A stretch of 38,333 nt of DNA from Plastoroseomonas hellenica (GTDB lineage: Bacteria; Pseudomonadota; Alphaproteobacteria; Acetobacterales; Acetobacteraceae), in NCBI RefSeq assembly GCF_018129085.1, contig NZ_JAAGBB010000052.1:1-38333 (forward strand). Direction: 5' to 3'. Position 1 is the stretch's first letter; each line of letters starts with the position of its first letter. Under the pieces are notes generated by a model, which made no database searches, was not told the DNA's origin, and worked only from the letters and a program-made list of their open reading frames with translations. Both the position numbers and the translations under genes were made by a program. This document shows, one piece after another, positions 26,021 through 32,691 of the stretch.

Positions 26021-26397
26021 TGGGCGGCCTCCGCGTCTTGGCGGAGCTGCACAAGCCGCACATTGGCGCCCAGCCGATACCGAACGAAGGTGACCGGCCG
26101 CGCGCTGCGGTCCTCGCCCTTCTCCGGGATGCTCTCGATTGGCACGCCAACCTTGCGTAGCCGGCGCACGATGCTCGGAGCGTCCAGGCCGAGCGCATAG
26201 AACTCGGCGAAGACCATCTGTAGCCGCGTCAGGCCACCGCGATGCGCCATCAGCAGCCGCGCCAGTTCCAAGGGGCGGCCGTTAACCGGAATAGGCGTCT
26301 CGGTGCCAAACACCTTCAGCGCGAAGCCGGAAGCGGGAGAGGTCGTCAGTGCGGCGCGGCGCGTCGCCTGAAGAATGTTGAGTGGGGAAGCGTTCAT
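26017..26397 (-). CDS. Winged-helix-like protein, 126 aa
   Basis: The segment LARLLMAHRGGLTRLQMVFA, then LDAPSIVRRLRKVGVPIES and VTFVRYRLG, has the order of helices, recognition helix and beta wing of a winged helix-turn-helix. The family is not otherwise recognised. Four-base overlaps join it to both neighbours. It may be a DNA-binding accessory of replication or a regulator of the train. Confidence 0.65.
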   Translation of the reverse strand: MNASPLNILQATRRAALTTSPASGFALKVFGTETPIPVNGRPLELARLLMAHRGGLTRLQMVFAEFYALGLDAPSIVRRLRKVGVPIESIPEKGEDRSARPVTFVRYRLGANVRLVQLRQDAEAAQ

Positions 26398-26750
26398 GAG
26401 CGCGCCGCCTCCTGGTTCGGAGCGGACGCGCAGGCTTCTCGCATTGCGCCGACCATCTCGCTAATCCGCGGGTCGAGCGAGGTGCAATGCTTGAAGAAGC
26501 CTTCTGCGATGTATTCGGGTGCCTCGCCGGCAGGCTTGGGCCACTCGACGTAGAACGGCAGCCGCATCCGAGCCTTCGGATGCACTCTGCGCACCACGAC
26601 GAGCGCCGTCCGCCCTGGGACCGTACGCACTTCGCCGGGCAGCGGCTCCCGGAGGCGATACTCGCGGTTGCGGTGGTCCAAGAACCACTGGCGGTCGTCT
26701 TCGCTCGCCAGGTCATGGACGGTGGGTTCAGAGGGCTTGGTATTCATCAT
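26394..26750 (-). CDS. Hypothetical protein, 118 aa
   Basis: The frame is open to 26771; the ATG pair at 26750/26747 follows AAGGGA at suitable spacing and is preferred. The protein reads VHDLASEDDRQWFLDHRNRE, then YRLREPLPGEVRT, with strands such as RTALVVVRRVHPKARMRLP, and an end with cysteines. No family is recognised. It starts a run of ATGA-coupled genes leading to the primase. Confidence 0.6.
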   Translation of the reverse strand: MMNTKPSEPTVHDLASEDDRQWFLDHRNREYRLREPLPGEVRTVPGRTALVVVRRVHPKARMRLPFYVEWPKPAGEAPEYIAEGFFKHCTSLDPRISEMVGAMREACASAPNQEAARS

Positions 26751-26882
26751 GCGATGTCCCTTCGTGGACATGCACGACTAAGGCTTGAACGCTGATCGGA
26801 AGCTCTCTATCCTGGTGCTGCCCAGCTACCATTGATCGAGTACCCCAGACCCTCGCCGGCCTCGCCGCGCGGGGGTTTGTCG

Positions 26883-26972
26883 TCAGTGGGTAAGCCGCAG
26901 CGCCGCCAGCATGGCGAGCGTCGCGACGGGCGGGATCAGCGGGGCGGACCAGCGGGTGAAGAGCGCGCCCAT
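26883..26972 (-). CDS. Possible 29-aa hydrophobic microprotein
   Basis: The ATG at 26972-26970 shares its first base with the end of the excisionase stop (TGATG junction). The 29-codon frame gives MGALFTRWSAPLIPPVATLA and then MLAALRLTH, a single hydrophobic segment. Coupling supports it; size and lack of homologues keep the call tentative. The remaining gap, 26772-26882, shows nothing. Confidence 0.4.
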   Translation of the reverse strand: MGALFTRWSAPLIPPVATLAMLAALRLTH

Positions 26973-27193
26973 CAGGCGGCCTCGCCAGTCAGCAGTGCGT
27001 GCAGCGAGGGCGCTGCTACCAGCGTCCGGAAGCCGACCTTGTAGAAGCGCAGAGCTCCCTCCTTCTCCTTGCGGCGGAGGGTGGCGATGCTTAGGCCGGT
27101 GACGCGGGAAGCATCCTGGAGGGTGTATGAGAGCGGCGCCGGCGCGCCGGTGTGCAACCGGGTGTTCCCATCGACGCTGGACGAAAATTGCAT
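26972..27193 (-). CDS. Excisionase-like helix-turn-helix protein
   Basis: ATG at 27193 follows AAGGA at 7-nt spacing and gives 73 aa. The core YTLQDASRVTGLSIATLRRK, then EKEGALRFYKVGFRTLV, is the MerR-like winged helix seen in excisionases and helix_turn_helix_17 proteins (recognition helix, then the K-V-G-x-R wing). It would bend DNA at att sites and steer the integrase toward excision, or act as a regulator. It lies 5.5 kb from the integrase gene and on the same strand. Confidence 0.8.
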   Translation of the reverse strand: MQFSSSVDGNTRLHTGAPAPLSYTLQDASRVTGLSIATLRRKEKEGALRFYKVGFRTLVAAPSLHALLTGEAA

Positions 27194-27267
27194 CGGGCTA
27201 TCCTTTGCTTCCGCGGCGCTGCATGACGCATCACCGCGACGCAAAGGTCGCCGGAACGGCTCCCCTT

Positions 27268-27903
27268 TTAGCCCCGTCTTTGAGGGGAGGCTGGCCAGCC
27301 GGCAAAGACTTGGTCAGCCAGCACGTACTGCGCATAGCGCCGAAGTGCCGCCGGGCGTCCCTTAAACTCCGCAACATACTCGAGGGCTCGACGGAATTTC
27401 TGTACGCCCACGCATTCGGGGTCGGCAGATGGACCTTGAAAGTCCTGCCGCCAGTTTTCGATTGACCTCTTGGGCGCGGCGTATGGTTTCCCGTGAATTC
27501 GTCGGGCAATCTCAGCACTGGCTTCCTTGAGAGGCATTCCTGCTTGGACTAGGCATTCCGTCGCGATCGCAATCTGGGCCCGCACGATGAGCGTAAGGGT
27601 ATCGGTCGGAGGGCTATTGCCAGCCTTCGCCGGTCTAATGATCGGTGCGACGGTGCCACGTTCGAGATCGCCGAGGCCTGCGAGCAGCGCGGCGAGCGGC
27701 GCTAAGAGCTGCATCCCGCGCTGCGTCTCTGCAGGATCAGGGGTTTCTGTTGTTGTCTGGACAAAGCGCTGAAAGGCGAGCAGCGCTTTCGCGGCACCTA
27801 CCCGGCCGCTATATCTTGCGTCCTTGCGAAAGACTGCCTCAGCGTCCGCTAATTCAAGAAGCAGCGCATCATGGGCCGCTCGCAACGTCGCGCGAGATTG
27901 CAC
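27268..27903 (-). CDS. Hypothetical protein, 211 aa, GTG start
   Basis: I chose GTG at 27903 because GGAGG lies 7 nt upstream; the frame is open to 27978 but that part is translated across a G10 run and is Pro-rich. The protein is helical throughout: SRATLRAAHDALLLELADAE, YSGRVGAAKALLAFQRFVQT, LLAPLAALLAGLGDLERG, then VRAQIAIATECLVQAGMPLK and ASAEIARRIHG, which could be a helix-turn-helix. The family is unknown. Confidence 0.65.
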   Translation of the reverse strand: MQSRATLRAAHDALLLELADAEAVFRKDARYSGRVGAAKALLAFQRFVQTTTETPDPAETQRGMQLLAPLAALLAGLGDLERGTVAPIIRPAKAGNSPPTDTLTLIVRAQIAIATECLVQAGMPLKEASAEIARRIHGKPYAAPKRSIENWRQDFQGPSADPECVGVQKFRRALEYVAEFKGRPAALRRYAQYVLADQVFAGWPASPQRRG

Positions 27904-27942
27904 TTTCACGCCTCCGCAGCACATTCCGCAGGGGTGGATCGC

Positions 27943-27952
27943 GGGGGGGGGG
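27943..27952 (+). repeat. Homopolymer run of ten G
   Basis: Ten G followed by GCCC-type sequence lie 40 nt upstream of the chosen GTG start of the 211-aa gene. The run could vary in length and affect promoter spacing, or could be an assembly artefact. Confidence 0.6.
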
Positions 27953-28085
27953 CCCGGGAGCGGATATCCCTGGCGCACGGCTGGCCGGCTGGCCCCTGCG
28001 AAGCTGAAATCCAGCGCCTAGCGAAGCTGGCACTGTGGAGCAACGGCATGTTGTGCCGTCGCGAGACGCATAGCAAACGGCGCGG

Positions 28086-28499
28086 CTAGGCGGCTACGCC
28101 CTTACCCTGCCGGAAGTGGGCGCTGGCGTATGCCTGCGCCTCAGAGCGCGACCGGAAGATCTGGGCGCCGTGTTCTCCGTCGTCTGGTGGCAGCGCTGCC
28201 CAGTGCCAGCCAGGCCAGTCCAGGCGCGGCGGGAGGTCGTTGACCAGAGCGTGGTACTCGGGCAGCGGCACGACCCGCCAACCGTCCTTGGCGAGATCGG
28301 AAAGCGGCACCATGGCGGTGCCGGCCCGGCCCCTGCCCAGGCTCGGCACGGCGCGCAGTGGCGTCCATTCGCTGCTTGATCGCCGATCGCCGGTCAGGGC
28401 GCTGGCGGCTATCCGCTGCATGATTGGCGACAGGGCGGCCATTTCACCGGACACGGCATTGGCCCTTTCGATCAGGGCATCGATCGCCGGGAAGCGCAT
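28086..28499 (-). CDS. Hypothetical protein, 137 aa
   Basis: N-terminal helices (FPAIDALIERANAVSGEMAA, LSPIMQRIAASAL) are followed by a beta-containing part with WRVVPLPEYHALVNDLPPR and WHWAALPPDDGEHGAQIF. The end reads RSRSEAQAYASAHF. No family is recognised, but the W-rich middle resembles segments of the neighbouring 154-aa protein (KGWRFLAVPRHT, WLAVPPEG), suggesting related folds. It starts one base after the previous gene ends. Confidence 0.65.
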   Translation of the reverse strand: MRFPAIDALIERANAVSGEMAALSPIMQRIAASALTGDRRSSSEWTPLRAVPSLGRGRAGTAMVPLSDLAKDGWRVVPLPEYHALVNDLPPRLDWPGWHWAALPPDDGEHGAQIFRSRSEAQAYASAHFRQGKGVAA

Positions 28500-28754
28500 C
28501 TAGCGCTCCTCCCTTTCGATGCGCGCCAGGGTGACGATGACGCGGCGAGCCGCCTCGGTAATCACATCCTCATCCTTGAACCATTCATCCAACGCGCGCT
28601 GGCGGTCGCGGACGGTCCTGCCGCGCACCACAGCGTGGAGGAGATCCTGGCCGCGCTTCGTTAACTTCACGTCCTCTCCCGATGCGCAGTCGGGGATCGG
28701 GCTACCGGTTCGCGAGCGGCCTCCCTCCGGGAACGGGATAATGCTGGCGCTCAT
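28500..28754 (-). CDS. Hypothetical protein, 84 aa
   Basis: It is ATGA-coupled to the gene before. After a short N-terminus (SASIIPFPEGGRSRTG) a helical part follows: VKLTKRGQDLLHAVVRGRTV, RDRQRALDEWFKDEDVITEA, ARRVIVTLARIEREER. The LTKRGQDLL segment could be a DNA-binding helix, but this is weak. No family is recognised. Confidence 0.6.
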   Translation of the reverse strand: MSASIIPFPEGGRSRTGSPIPDCASGEDVKLTKRGQDLLHAVVRGRTVRDRQRALDEWFKDEDVITEAARRVIVTLARIEREER

Positions 28755-29215
28755 GCCCCGGACTCCTTGCCGAACGCCGGGAACGGCAGCGCTGGAAACA
28801 TGCGACGGATGTCCGCCTCCAAGCTCTCTGCTACGTCCTCCTCCGCCGCTGCCAGGCCGACGTCCAGGCCACGCAGCACGTGCGACAGCTTGACGCTCAG
28901 GCCGAGCGCGCCGTCTGCCTCTATCCTGGCCATCTCGCGAAGGGCGCTATCCCAGCGCTCGTCGGCGGCTTCCGCCGCGTCCTCGTACTCGTCCCAGGCG
29001 GCGCGCTCCTGAGGATCATCGGACAGTTCAAAGCCGCCCCCGCGGGAGTACGCGACCTCCTCGGCGGCACGTGCCTGCAGAGCGGAGGAGTGCAGTTCAA
29101 CTAGCCGCCGGTCGTTCAGGCCGGCCGGCACCACTCCGGCAGCCACCGCTGGCGCCGGAGCTGCCAGCGTCGCCGCTGAGACGCCCAAAAGGGCGCGACG
29201 AGATGCGCCGGTCAT
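28751..29215 (-). CDS. Hypothetical protein with Tat-like signal, 154 aa
   Basis: The ATG at 29215 is ATGA-coupled to the gene before. The N-terminus MTGASRRALLGVSAATLAAP has twin Arg followed by a hydrophobic stretch and an AVAA cleavage-like site, as in Tat or Sec signals of exported proteins. The rest is acidic and helical (DEYEDAAEAADERWDSALRE, LRGLDVGLAAAEEDVAESLE). Similar proteins of this style are common in Acetobacteraceae prophages, as far as I recall. Function unknown. Confidence 0.65.
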   Translation of the reverse strand: MTGASRRALLGVSAATLAAPAPAVAAGVVPAGLNDRRLVELHSSALQARAAEEVAYSRGGGFELSDDPQERAAWDEYEDAAEAADERWDSALREMARIEADGALGLSVKLSHVLRGLDVGLAAAEEDVAESLEADIRRMFPALPFPAFGKESGA

Positions 29216-29676
29216 GGCCGCACCTCGACCACCTGTGCTTCCGCCCACGCGAACGCCGGTCCCTTCTTGGCGAAGGAACGGGCGGCCAACTCGCTGCCCT
29301 CTGGCGGCACTGCGAGCCACGTCCGGGTATCCCAGTTGAGCGGGGAACACAGCGCATCGTAGCCGGCAGGGTCGCGCCGCGTGTGCCGCGGCACCGCGAG
29401 GAAGCGCCAGCCCTTCGCCTCCAACGCCCGCTCGGGCGCCTTGAGGACCAGACCGTCAGCGGGTGGGACGCACAGCGTTTCGTCAACCGGCGTTCCGCCC
29501 TCCGCGGCGAAATCGTACGCCCTGTTCATGGGTGCCCCGCCGCGCCGCAACCGATCAGCTTCGCGGTTGCCGACATGCAGCGCCGCCACATCCGCGGCGG
29601 CGGACAGCCGCGCGATGGTGGTGAGGAACCGATCCCCGCCCGGATCGCCGAGCGGAGCCTCGAGATGCTGAGACAT
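29212..29676 (-). CDS. Hypothetical protein, 154 aa
   Basis: GGGAG lies 7 nt before the ATG at 29676. An N-terminal helical part (FLTTIARLSAAADVAALHVG, NREADRLRRGG) precedes a beta-rich half with TLCVPPADGLVLKAPERALE, KGWRFLAVPRHTRRDPAG and TRTWLAVPPEGSELAARSFA. No family is recognised. It is near the promoter-proximal end of the train. Confidence 0.65.
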   Translation of the reverse strand: MSQHLEAPLGDPGGDRFLTTIARLSAAADVAALHVGNREADRLRRGGAPMNRAYDFAAEGGTPVDETLCVPPADGLVLKAPERALEAKGWRFLAVPRHTRRDPAGYDALCSPLNWDTRTWLAVPPEGSELAARSFAKKGPAFAWAEAQVVEVRP

Positions 29677-29691
29677 TGTGTTGCTCCCTGC

Positions 29692-29889
29692 TTAGGCCCA
29701 GGAGGCCGCCAGCGGCCGCGCACGCGTCGCCTGGGGGATCGCTGCGCGGCGGATGCGGGCGCTTCCGATGACGGCCAAACCGGCAGCGACACCGAGGCAT
29801 ACGACAACAGCGCCGAACGCCGGCTCGATCTGGAGGAAACAAGACGGCGGGGGATGCAGGCTCCCCGTGCTATAAATGGTCGCAGCCAT
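29692..29889 (-). CDS. Small membrane protein, 65 aa, first gene of the train
   Basis: The ATG at 29889 follows a good Shine-Dalgarno region (AAGGAGAAGG). The product has one clear membrane segment (FGAVVVCLGVAAGLAVIG, about 25-42) and a basic C-terminal tail (RIRRAAIPQATRARP). It is the first gene downstream of the divergent promoter shared with the ribbon-helix-helix regulator. No family is recognised. Confidence 0.6.
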   Translation of the reverse strand: MAATIYSTGSLHPPPSCFLQIEPAFGAVVVCLGVAAGLAVIGSARIRRAAIPQATRARPLAASWA

Positions 29890-29961
29890 GACCTTCTCCT
29901 TCCACGAGAGGGTTGAGGTGAGGCCGGGCGCGGGGAGCTTCCACCTTCCCCCGCTCGGCCG

Positions 29962-29974
29962 ATATCATCGATAT
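29962..29974. promoter_or_regulatory. Divergent promoter with dyad ATATC-ATC-GATAT
   Basis: Between the minus-strand train (start 29889) and the plus-strand regulator (start 30025) lies an AT-rich segment. It has an inverted repeat of 5-bp arms at 29962-29966 and 29970-29974. On the minus strand TTGACC (29991-29996) and TATATC (29970-29975) make a promoter-like pair at 15-nt spacing. On the plus strand TATATT at 30013-30018 ends 7 nt before the regulator ATG. Confidence 0.5.
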
Positions 29975-30024
29975 AGGTTATTCGCTTTCTGGTCAATAGT
30001 GCCGATAGCGACTATATTGATGAA

Positions 30025-30321
30025 ATGGCCCGACCGTCCGTTCTCACCGTGAAAAAGCTCATCGCGATGGAGCCAGCGCTGGCTGCTGCCATTGAGGATT
30101 TCCGCTTTCAGCGGCGGATCAAGACGGAGGCTGAGGCGATCCGGCACCTGATTGAGCTGGGGTTGCAAGAGGCTCTGGGAGCGTCGGCGCGCGCTCGCGC
30201 GGCGACTAATGCGGTTGGCCCTGAAGACGAGGCCCGCGGGGGTCATGAAGCCGCGGCGGCACGCCCGGGGCCTACCGTGCCGGGCACCGTACGGAAACGG
30301 CGGAAAGTGCCGCAGACGTAA
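30025..30321 (+). CDS. Ribbon-helix-helix (Arc/CopG-like) regulator, 98 aa
   Basis: The first 50 residues fit the fold: a strand (RPSVLTVKKLIAM), helix one (EPALAAAIEDFRFQRRIKTE) and helix two (AEAIRHLIELGLQEAL). A charged, Gly/Ala-rich tail ends in RKRRKVPQT. It faces the minus-strand train and is well placed to repress both. There is no Shine-Dalgarno, and TATATT lies at -10 relative to the ATG, so the mRNA may be leaderless. Confidence 0.72.
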   Translation: MARPSVLTVKKLIAMEPALAAAIEDFRFQRRIKTEAEAIRHLIELGLQEALGASARARAATNAVGPEDEARGGHEAAAARPGPTVPGTVRKRRKVPQT

Positions 30322-30480
30322 GGCGGGTTTGACGGTGTTGAGGGGCGTCCGCATTGCGCGAAGTGATCCCAAGTGCCAAGCGAACAATGAAGATCTCACG
30401 CCGCCGCTCAGGCGGGGCGTCGTCGGGTAGTGAACGGTAAGCGGTCGAGCCAGGTGCCCGGCTGAAGAAGGAACGTGGCC

Positions 30481-30966
30481 ATGAGTGACGACGCCAATTC
30501 CCAGCGACTTCTGGCGCGCATCGCGTCATCGACGGATCGACCGTGGTTAACGACGTGTCGCGACCACAACCGAAAGCCAGGACGAGTTATCGCTGCGGCG
30601 ACTGCCGCCGAGGAAAGGCTGCGAGATCTCGATCTGCAGATGGCGCTGAGCATTCGACCGGCGGGGGCGACTCTCGAAGATCGAGTTTTCGAAGCGCTCC
30701 GGGTTTACCGTGAAATCCTTAAGCACAAGCACGGTCGCAACCAAGCCGCCGGTCACACGGAGCGCGCGATAAGGAACCACGGACCGCGTGGCGCGCTTCT
30801 CGTCGCGCTGAAGGGCAACAAACCAACAGACGGCCTCTTGCGGCTGGCCGAATTTGATCGTCTTGACTGTTCCTATGAGCAAATTGCAATCGACTTCGCC
30901 CACGAGCTTCCACCCGACGTAGTCGAGCGGGCGCGGCGCAACCTCGCCATGCTGAGCGCGCCTTGA
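30481..30966 (+). CDS. Hypothetical protein, 161 aa
   Basis: ATG at 30481 lies 8 nt after AAGGA and is preferred to the GTG at 30475. The protein is helical and charged: VIAAATAAEERLRDLDLQMA, EDRVFEALRVYREILKHKHG, then a basic segment (HTERAIRNHGPRGALLVALK) with a possible recognition function. The end has DFAHELPPDVVERARRNLAM. No family is recognised. It follows the regulator on the same strand after 150 bp. Confidence 0.6.
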   Translation: MSDDANSQRLLARIASSTDRPWLTTCRDHNRKPGRVIAAATAAEERLRDLDLQMALSIRPAGATLEDRVFEALRVYREILKHKHGRNQAAGHTERAIRNHGPRGALLVALKGNKPTDGLLRLAEFDRLDCSYEQIAIDFAHELPPDVVERARRNLAMLSAP

Positions 30967-31015
30967 GCGCAGCCGACCCCGACTGTGTCGACAAGGGGGA
31001 AGACCGAAGATTGCC

Positions 31016-31345
31016 TTATTTGTTCCGATTCACGACTTCATTGAACCGCACCAAAAATTCCTGCTCGTTTGCAACTTTTGGCGTTCCATTCACTTCGTCA
31101 TATGCGGCAGATAACTTCGCGCATGCTCTAACCATGTTGCGCATTGCTGATGGCGATAGACGAACGGCGACAAGATCCACGTTTGTGGTAAACCCAGGCC
31201 CTCTATCATCATTCACCCCGAAAACCAGCGTGAAGTCCGCAGGAGACACCGCCAGTCGGATCTGGTTAGCGTAAACGTCCTGAAAGGAAGCGGCGCGGGT
31301 CGGCGGCCCTTCCGTACTGACGACTCTGCCTATCTCTTCGCTCAT
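31016..31345 (-). CDS. DUF3467-like protein, 109 aa, third gene of a toxin-like operon
   Basis: The protein reads FQDVYANQIRLAVSPADFTL, then VFGVNDDRG, VDLVAVRLSPSAMRNMVRAC and YDEVNGTP. The YAN-x-x-x-x-x-x-S-x-x-x-F pattern and the later R-x-x-x-SP-x-A segment match DUF3467 proteins, small proteins of unknown role. It is ATGA-coupled to the XRE gene. Its DNA is markedly less GC-rich than the phage-like train. Confidence 0.62.
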   Translation of the reverse strand: MSEEIGRVVSTEGPPTRAASFQDVYANQIRLAVSPADFTLVFGVNDDRGPGFTTNVDLVAVRLSPSAMRNMVRACAKLSAAYDEVNGTPKVANEQEFLVRFNEVVNRNK

Positions 31346-31827
31346 GATACAATCTCCGCAGCCACTGTCTTGGGTTCTGAGACGTGAACCTGTATGCTTT
31401 TCCGCACAGCAGGCTCCAACTCTGGCGATCGAACGTCTTTGATGTTACTTACCGCGTTTCCTGTGAAGTGAAGCAGCATCATTTTATTTTGTAAGGGCTT
31501 CGCTTTCGAGAAAAATTCAGCATAGGCATCGAAATTCTCGTGGCCGCTATCTTCACTTGCCGCGATTTTGATTTCTACATCTCCGCCTAGCGCTTCTGTC
31601 AGTTCTCCGAAGGTCCGAAGCGTCCAATTTCCCGGGCTGCTGAGGTTCCTCGACACCCAGGCAGGATCTCGGCCTACACGATCTGCCAAGTCCTTCTGCT
31701 TCCACCCCTCATCCTGCCTTCGCCGCCAAAGAGATCGGATAGCATCGAAAGCCACATCTCGGACCCGGGCGAATCCGTAGGCTGCAGCGTCCCTAGCCCC
31801 CTGGCTGCTAGGTGACTGGGAAGACAT
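31342..31827 (-). CDS. XRE-family helix-turn-helix protein, antitoxin-like
   Basis: The ATG at 31827 has GGAG 7 nt upstream and gives 161 aa. Residues about 35-75 form an XRE helix-turn-helix: WKQKDLADRVGRDPAWVSRN, LSSPGNWTLRTFGELTEALG. The C-terminal 80 residues (HENFDAYAEFFSKAKPLQNK) form an unrecognised domain. It lies directly after a RelE/HigB-like gene, the HigBA order, and overlaps it by 20 nt. DNA-binding autorepression and antitoxin activity are inferred. Confidence 0.75.
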   Translation of the reverse strand: MSSQSPSSQGARDAAAYGFARVRDVAFDAIRSLWRRRQDEGWKQKDLADRVGRDPAWVSRNLSSPGNWTLRTFGELTEALGGDVEIKIAASEDSGHENFDAYAEFFSKAKPLQNKMMLLHFTGNAVSNIKDVRSPELEPAVRKSIQVHVSEPKTVAAEIVS

Positions 31828-32326
31828 CGCAATTCTCCGTAACGTAATCACCAATGACCGAGCCAGTATGCGGAGGAAAGTCGAAGAGGCGGTTCCAAGT
31901 GGCCACGCATTGCGTCATTGCGGTTGCCCAGGCATGGGACCCGAACCGACCTAAGTAGCTCCTGGTGTGGAAATTGGTGAGCACCAACGCGTCGGCAATC
32001 AAAAAGCGCCCGAGCATTCGCACCTGCTGAGTTTTCGGCTCGGTAACCCGGATTTCCCAGATCTCCGGCGGAGGTTCGGCTAAGCGTCGCATAAAGCGCC
32101 TGTGCTGATCACCGTAAACCAAGTCTCCACGTACCCAGCGTTCTAGGGCTGCGTACATTTCGCCGTTCTTCCCGAGCAGGTTCACGGCCGAGTTTGGGTC
32201 ACTAAGGTCCCGAGCAGCCTCTCTGGTAAGATAGACTTGGCGCTTAGCCTTTCGGCGAGCGCGCGGGAGATGCGGATGCAGGTCGCCAGCATCGACAAGT
32301 GTCCTCACCCTCTCGGCAATTGACAT
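31808..32326 (-). CDS. RelE/HigB-like protein, candidate toxin, 172 aa
   Basis: The ATG at 32326 is preferred; a TTG at 32335 is also in frame. After an N-terminal helical part (IAERVRTLVDAGDLHPHLP) come LLGKNGEMYAALERWVRGD and FMRRLAEPPPEIWEIRVTEP, then VRMLGRFLIADALVLTNFHT. That core resembles the RelE/HigB fold (W-E-I-R strand, R-x-L-G-R-F turn, hydrophobic strand ending in N-F). The family match is by pattern only. The extra N-terminus and C-terminal tail are longer than typical HigB. It starts a three-gene operon with XRE and DUF3467 proteins. Confidence 0.55.
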   Translation of the reverse strand: MSIAERVRTLVDAGDLHPHLPRARRKAKRQVYLTREAARDLSDPNSAVNLLGKNGEMYAALERWVRGDLVYGDQHRRFMRRLAEPPPEIWEIRVTEPKTQQVRMLGRFLIADALVLTNFHTRSYLGRFGSHAWATAMTQCVATWNRLFDFPPHTGSVIGDYVTENCDVFPVT

Positions 32327-32346
32327 ATAAATCAATGAACCCCAAT

Positions 32347-32357
32347 GTGCAATGCAC
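32347..32357. promoter_or_regulatory. Candidate operator GTGCA-A-TGCAC
   Basis: A perfect 5-bp-arm dyad lies 20 bp upstream of the toxin-like gene start, in the promoter zone. An XRE autorepressor would be expected to bind such a site. Confidence 0.4.
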
Positions 32358-32548
32358 TAGTTGCGTAACGATAACCTACACGACCGCGCCCTGGCAAAAC
32401 TCCAATCATCGGGCTGTTATCGCCTGCGGCAGCTTGGGCCCAGAGTGAGCCAAGACAGACGGTCAACCCTGCCCTGCGTACGTTGGGGTATGCTCGTACA
32501 TCCGGACGGCGCCGCCCAAAGTCAGTAACGATTTCGCTCGCCAGTGCC

Positions 32549-32658
32549 GGCCCCAAGGCCCCAGCCGCCATTCGGCCTGGCCCCGCTGGCCAGCGGCCAA
32601 ATTACCATTATTTTTCAACGACTTACGACGCATGGCCCCGCTTGCCCCACTGGCCCCA
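32549..32658 (-). repeat. GGCCCC(A/G) repeat cluster near right end
   Basis: Copies of GGCCCC(A/G) lie at 32549, 32557, 32579, 32634 and 32652, with GCCCCA at 32644. They are inverted relative to the TGGGGCC copies at 2315-2423. The 32336-32691 interval has no supported gene. Confidence 0.5.
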
Positions 32659-32691
32659 CCGAAAAACAGTGAGTAGGGGGGAAGAGACAGC

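Noticed and set aside
32332-32571. Minus-strand frame of 79 codons upstream of the toxin-like gene
   Set aside because: No RBS or motif; it lies over repeats and the promoter zone.
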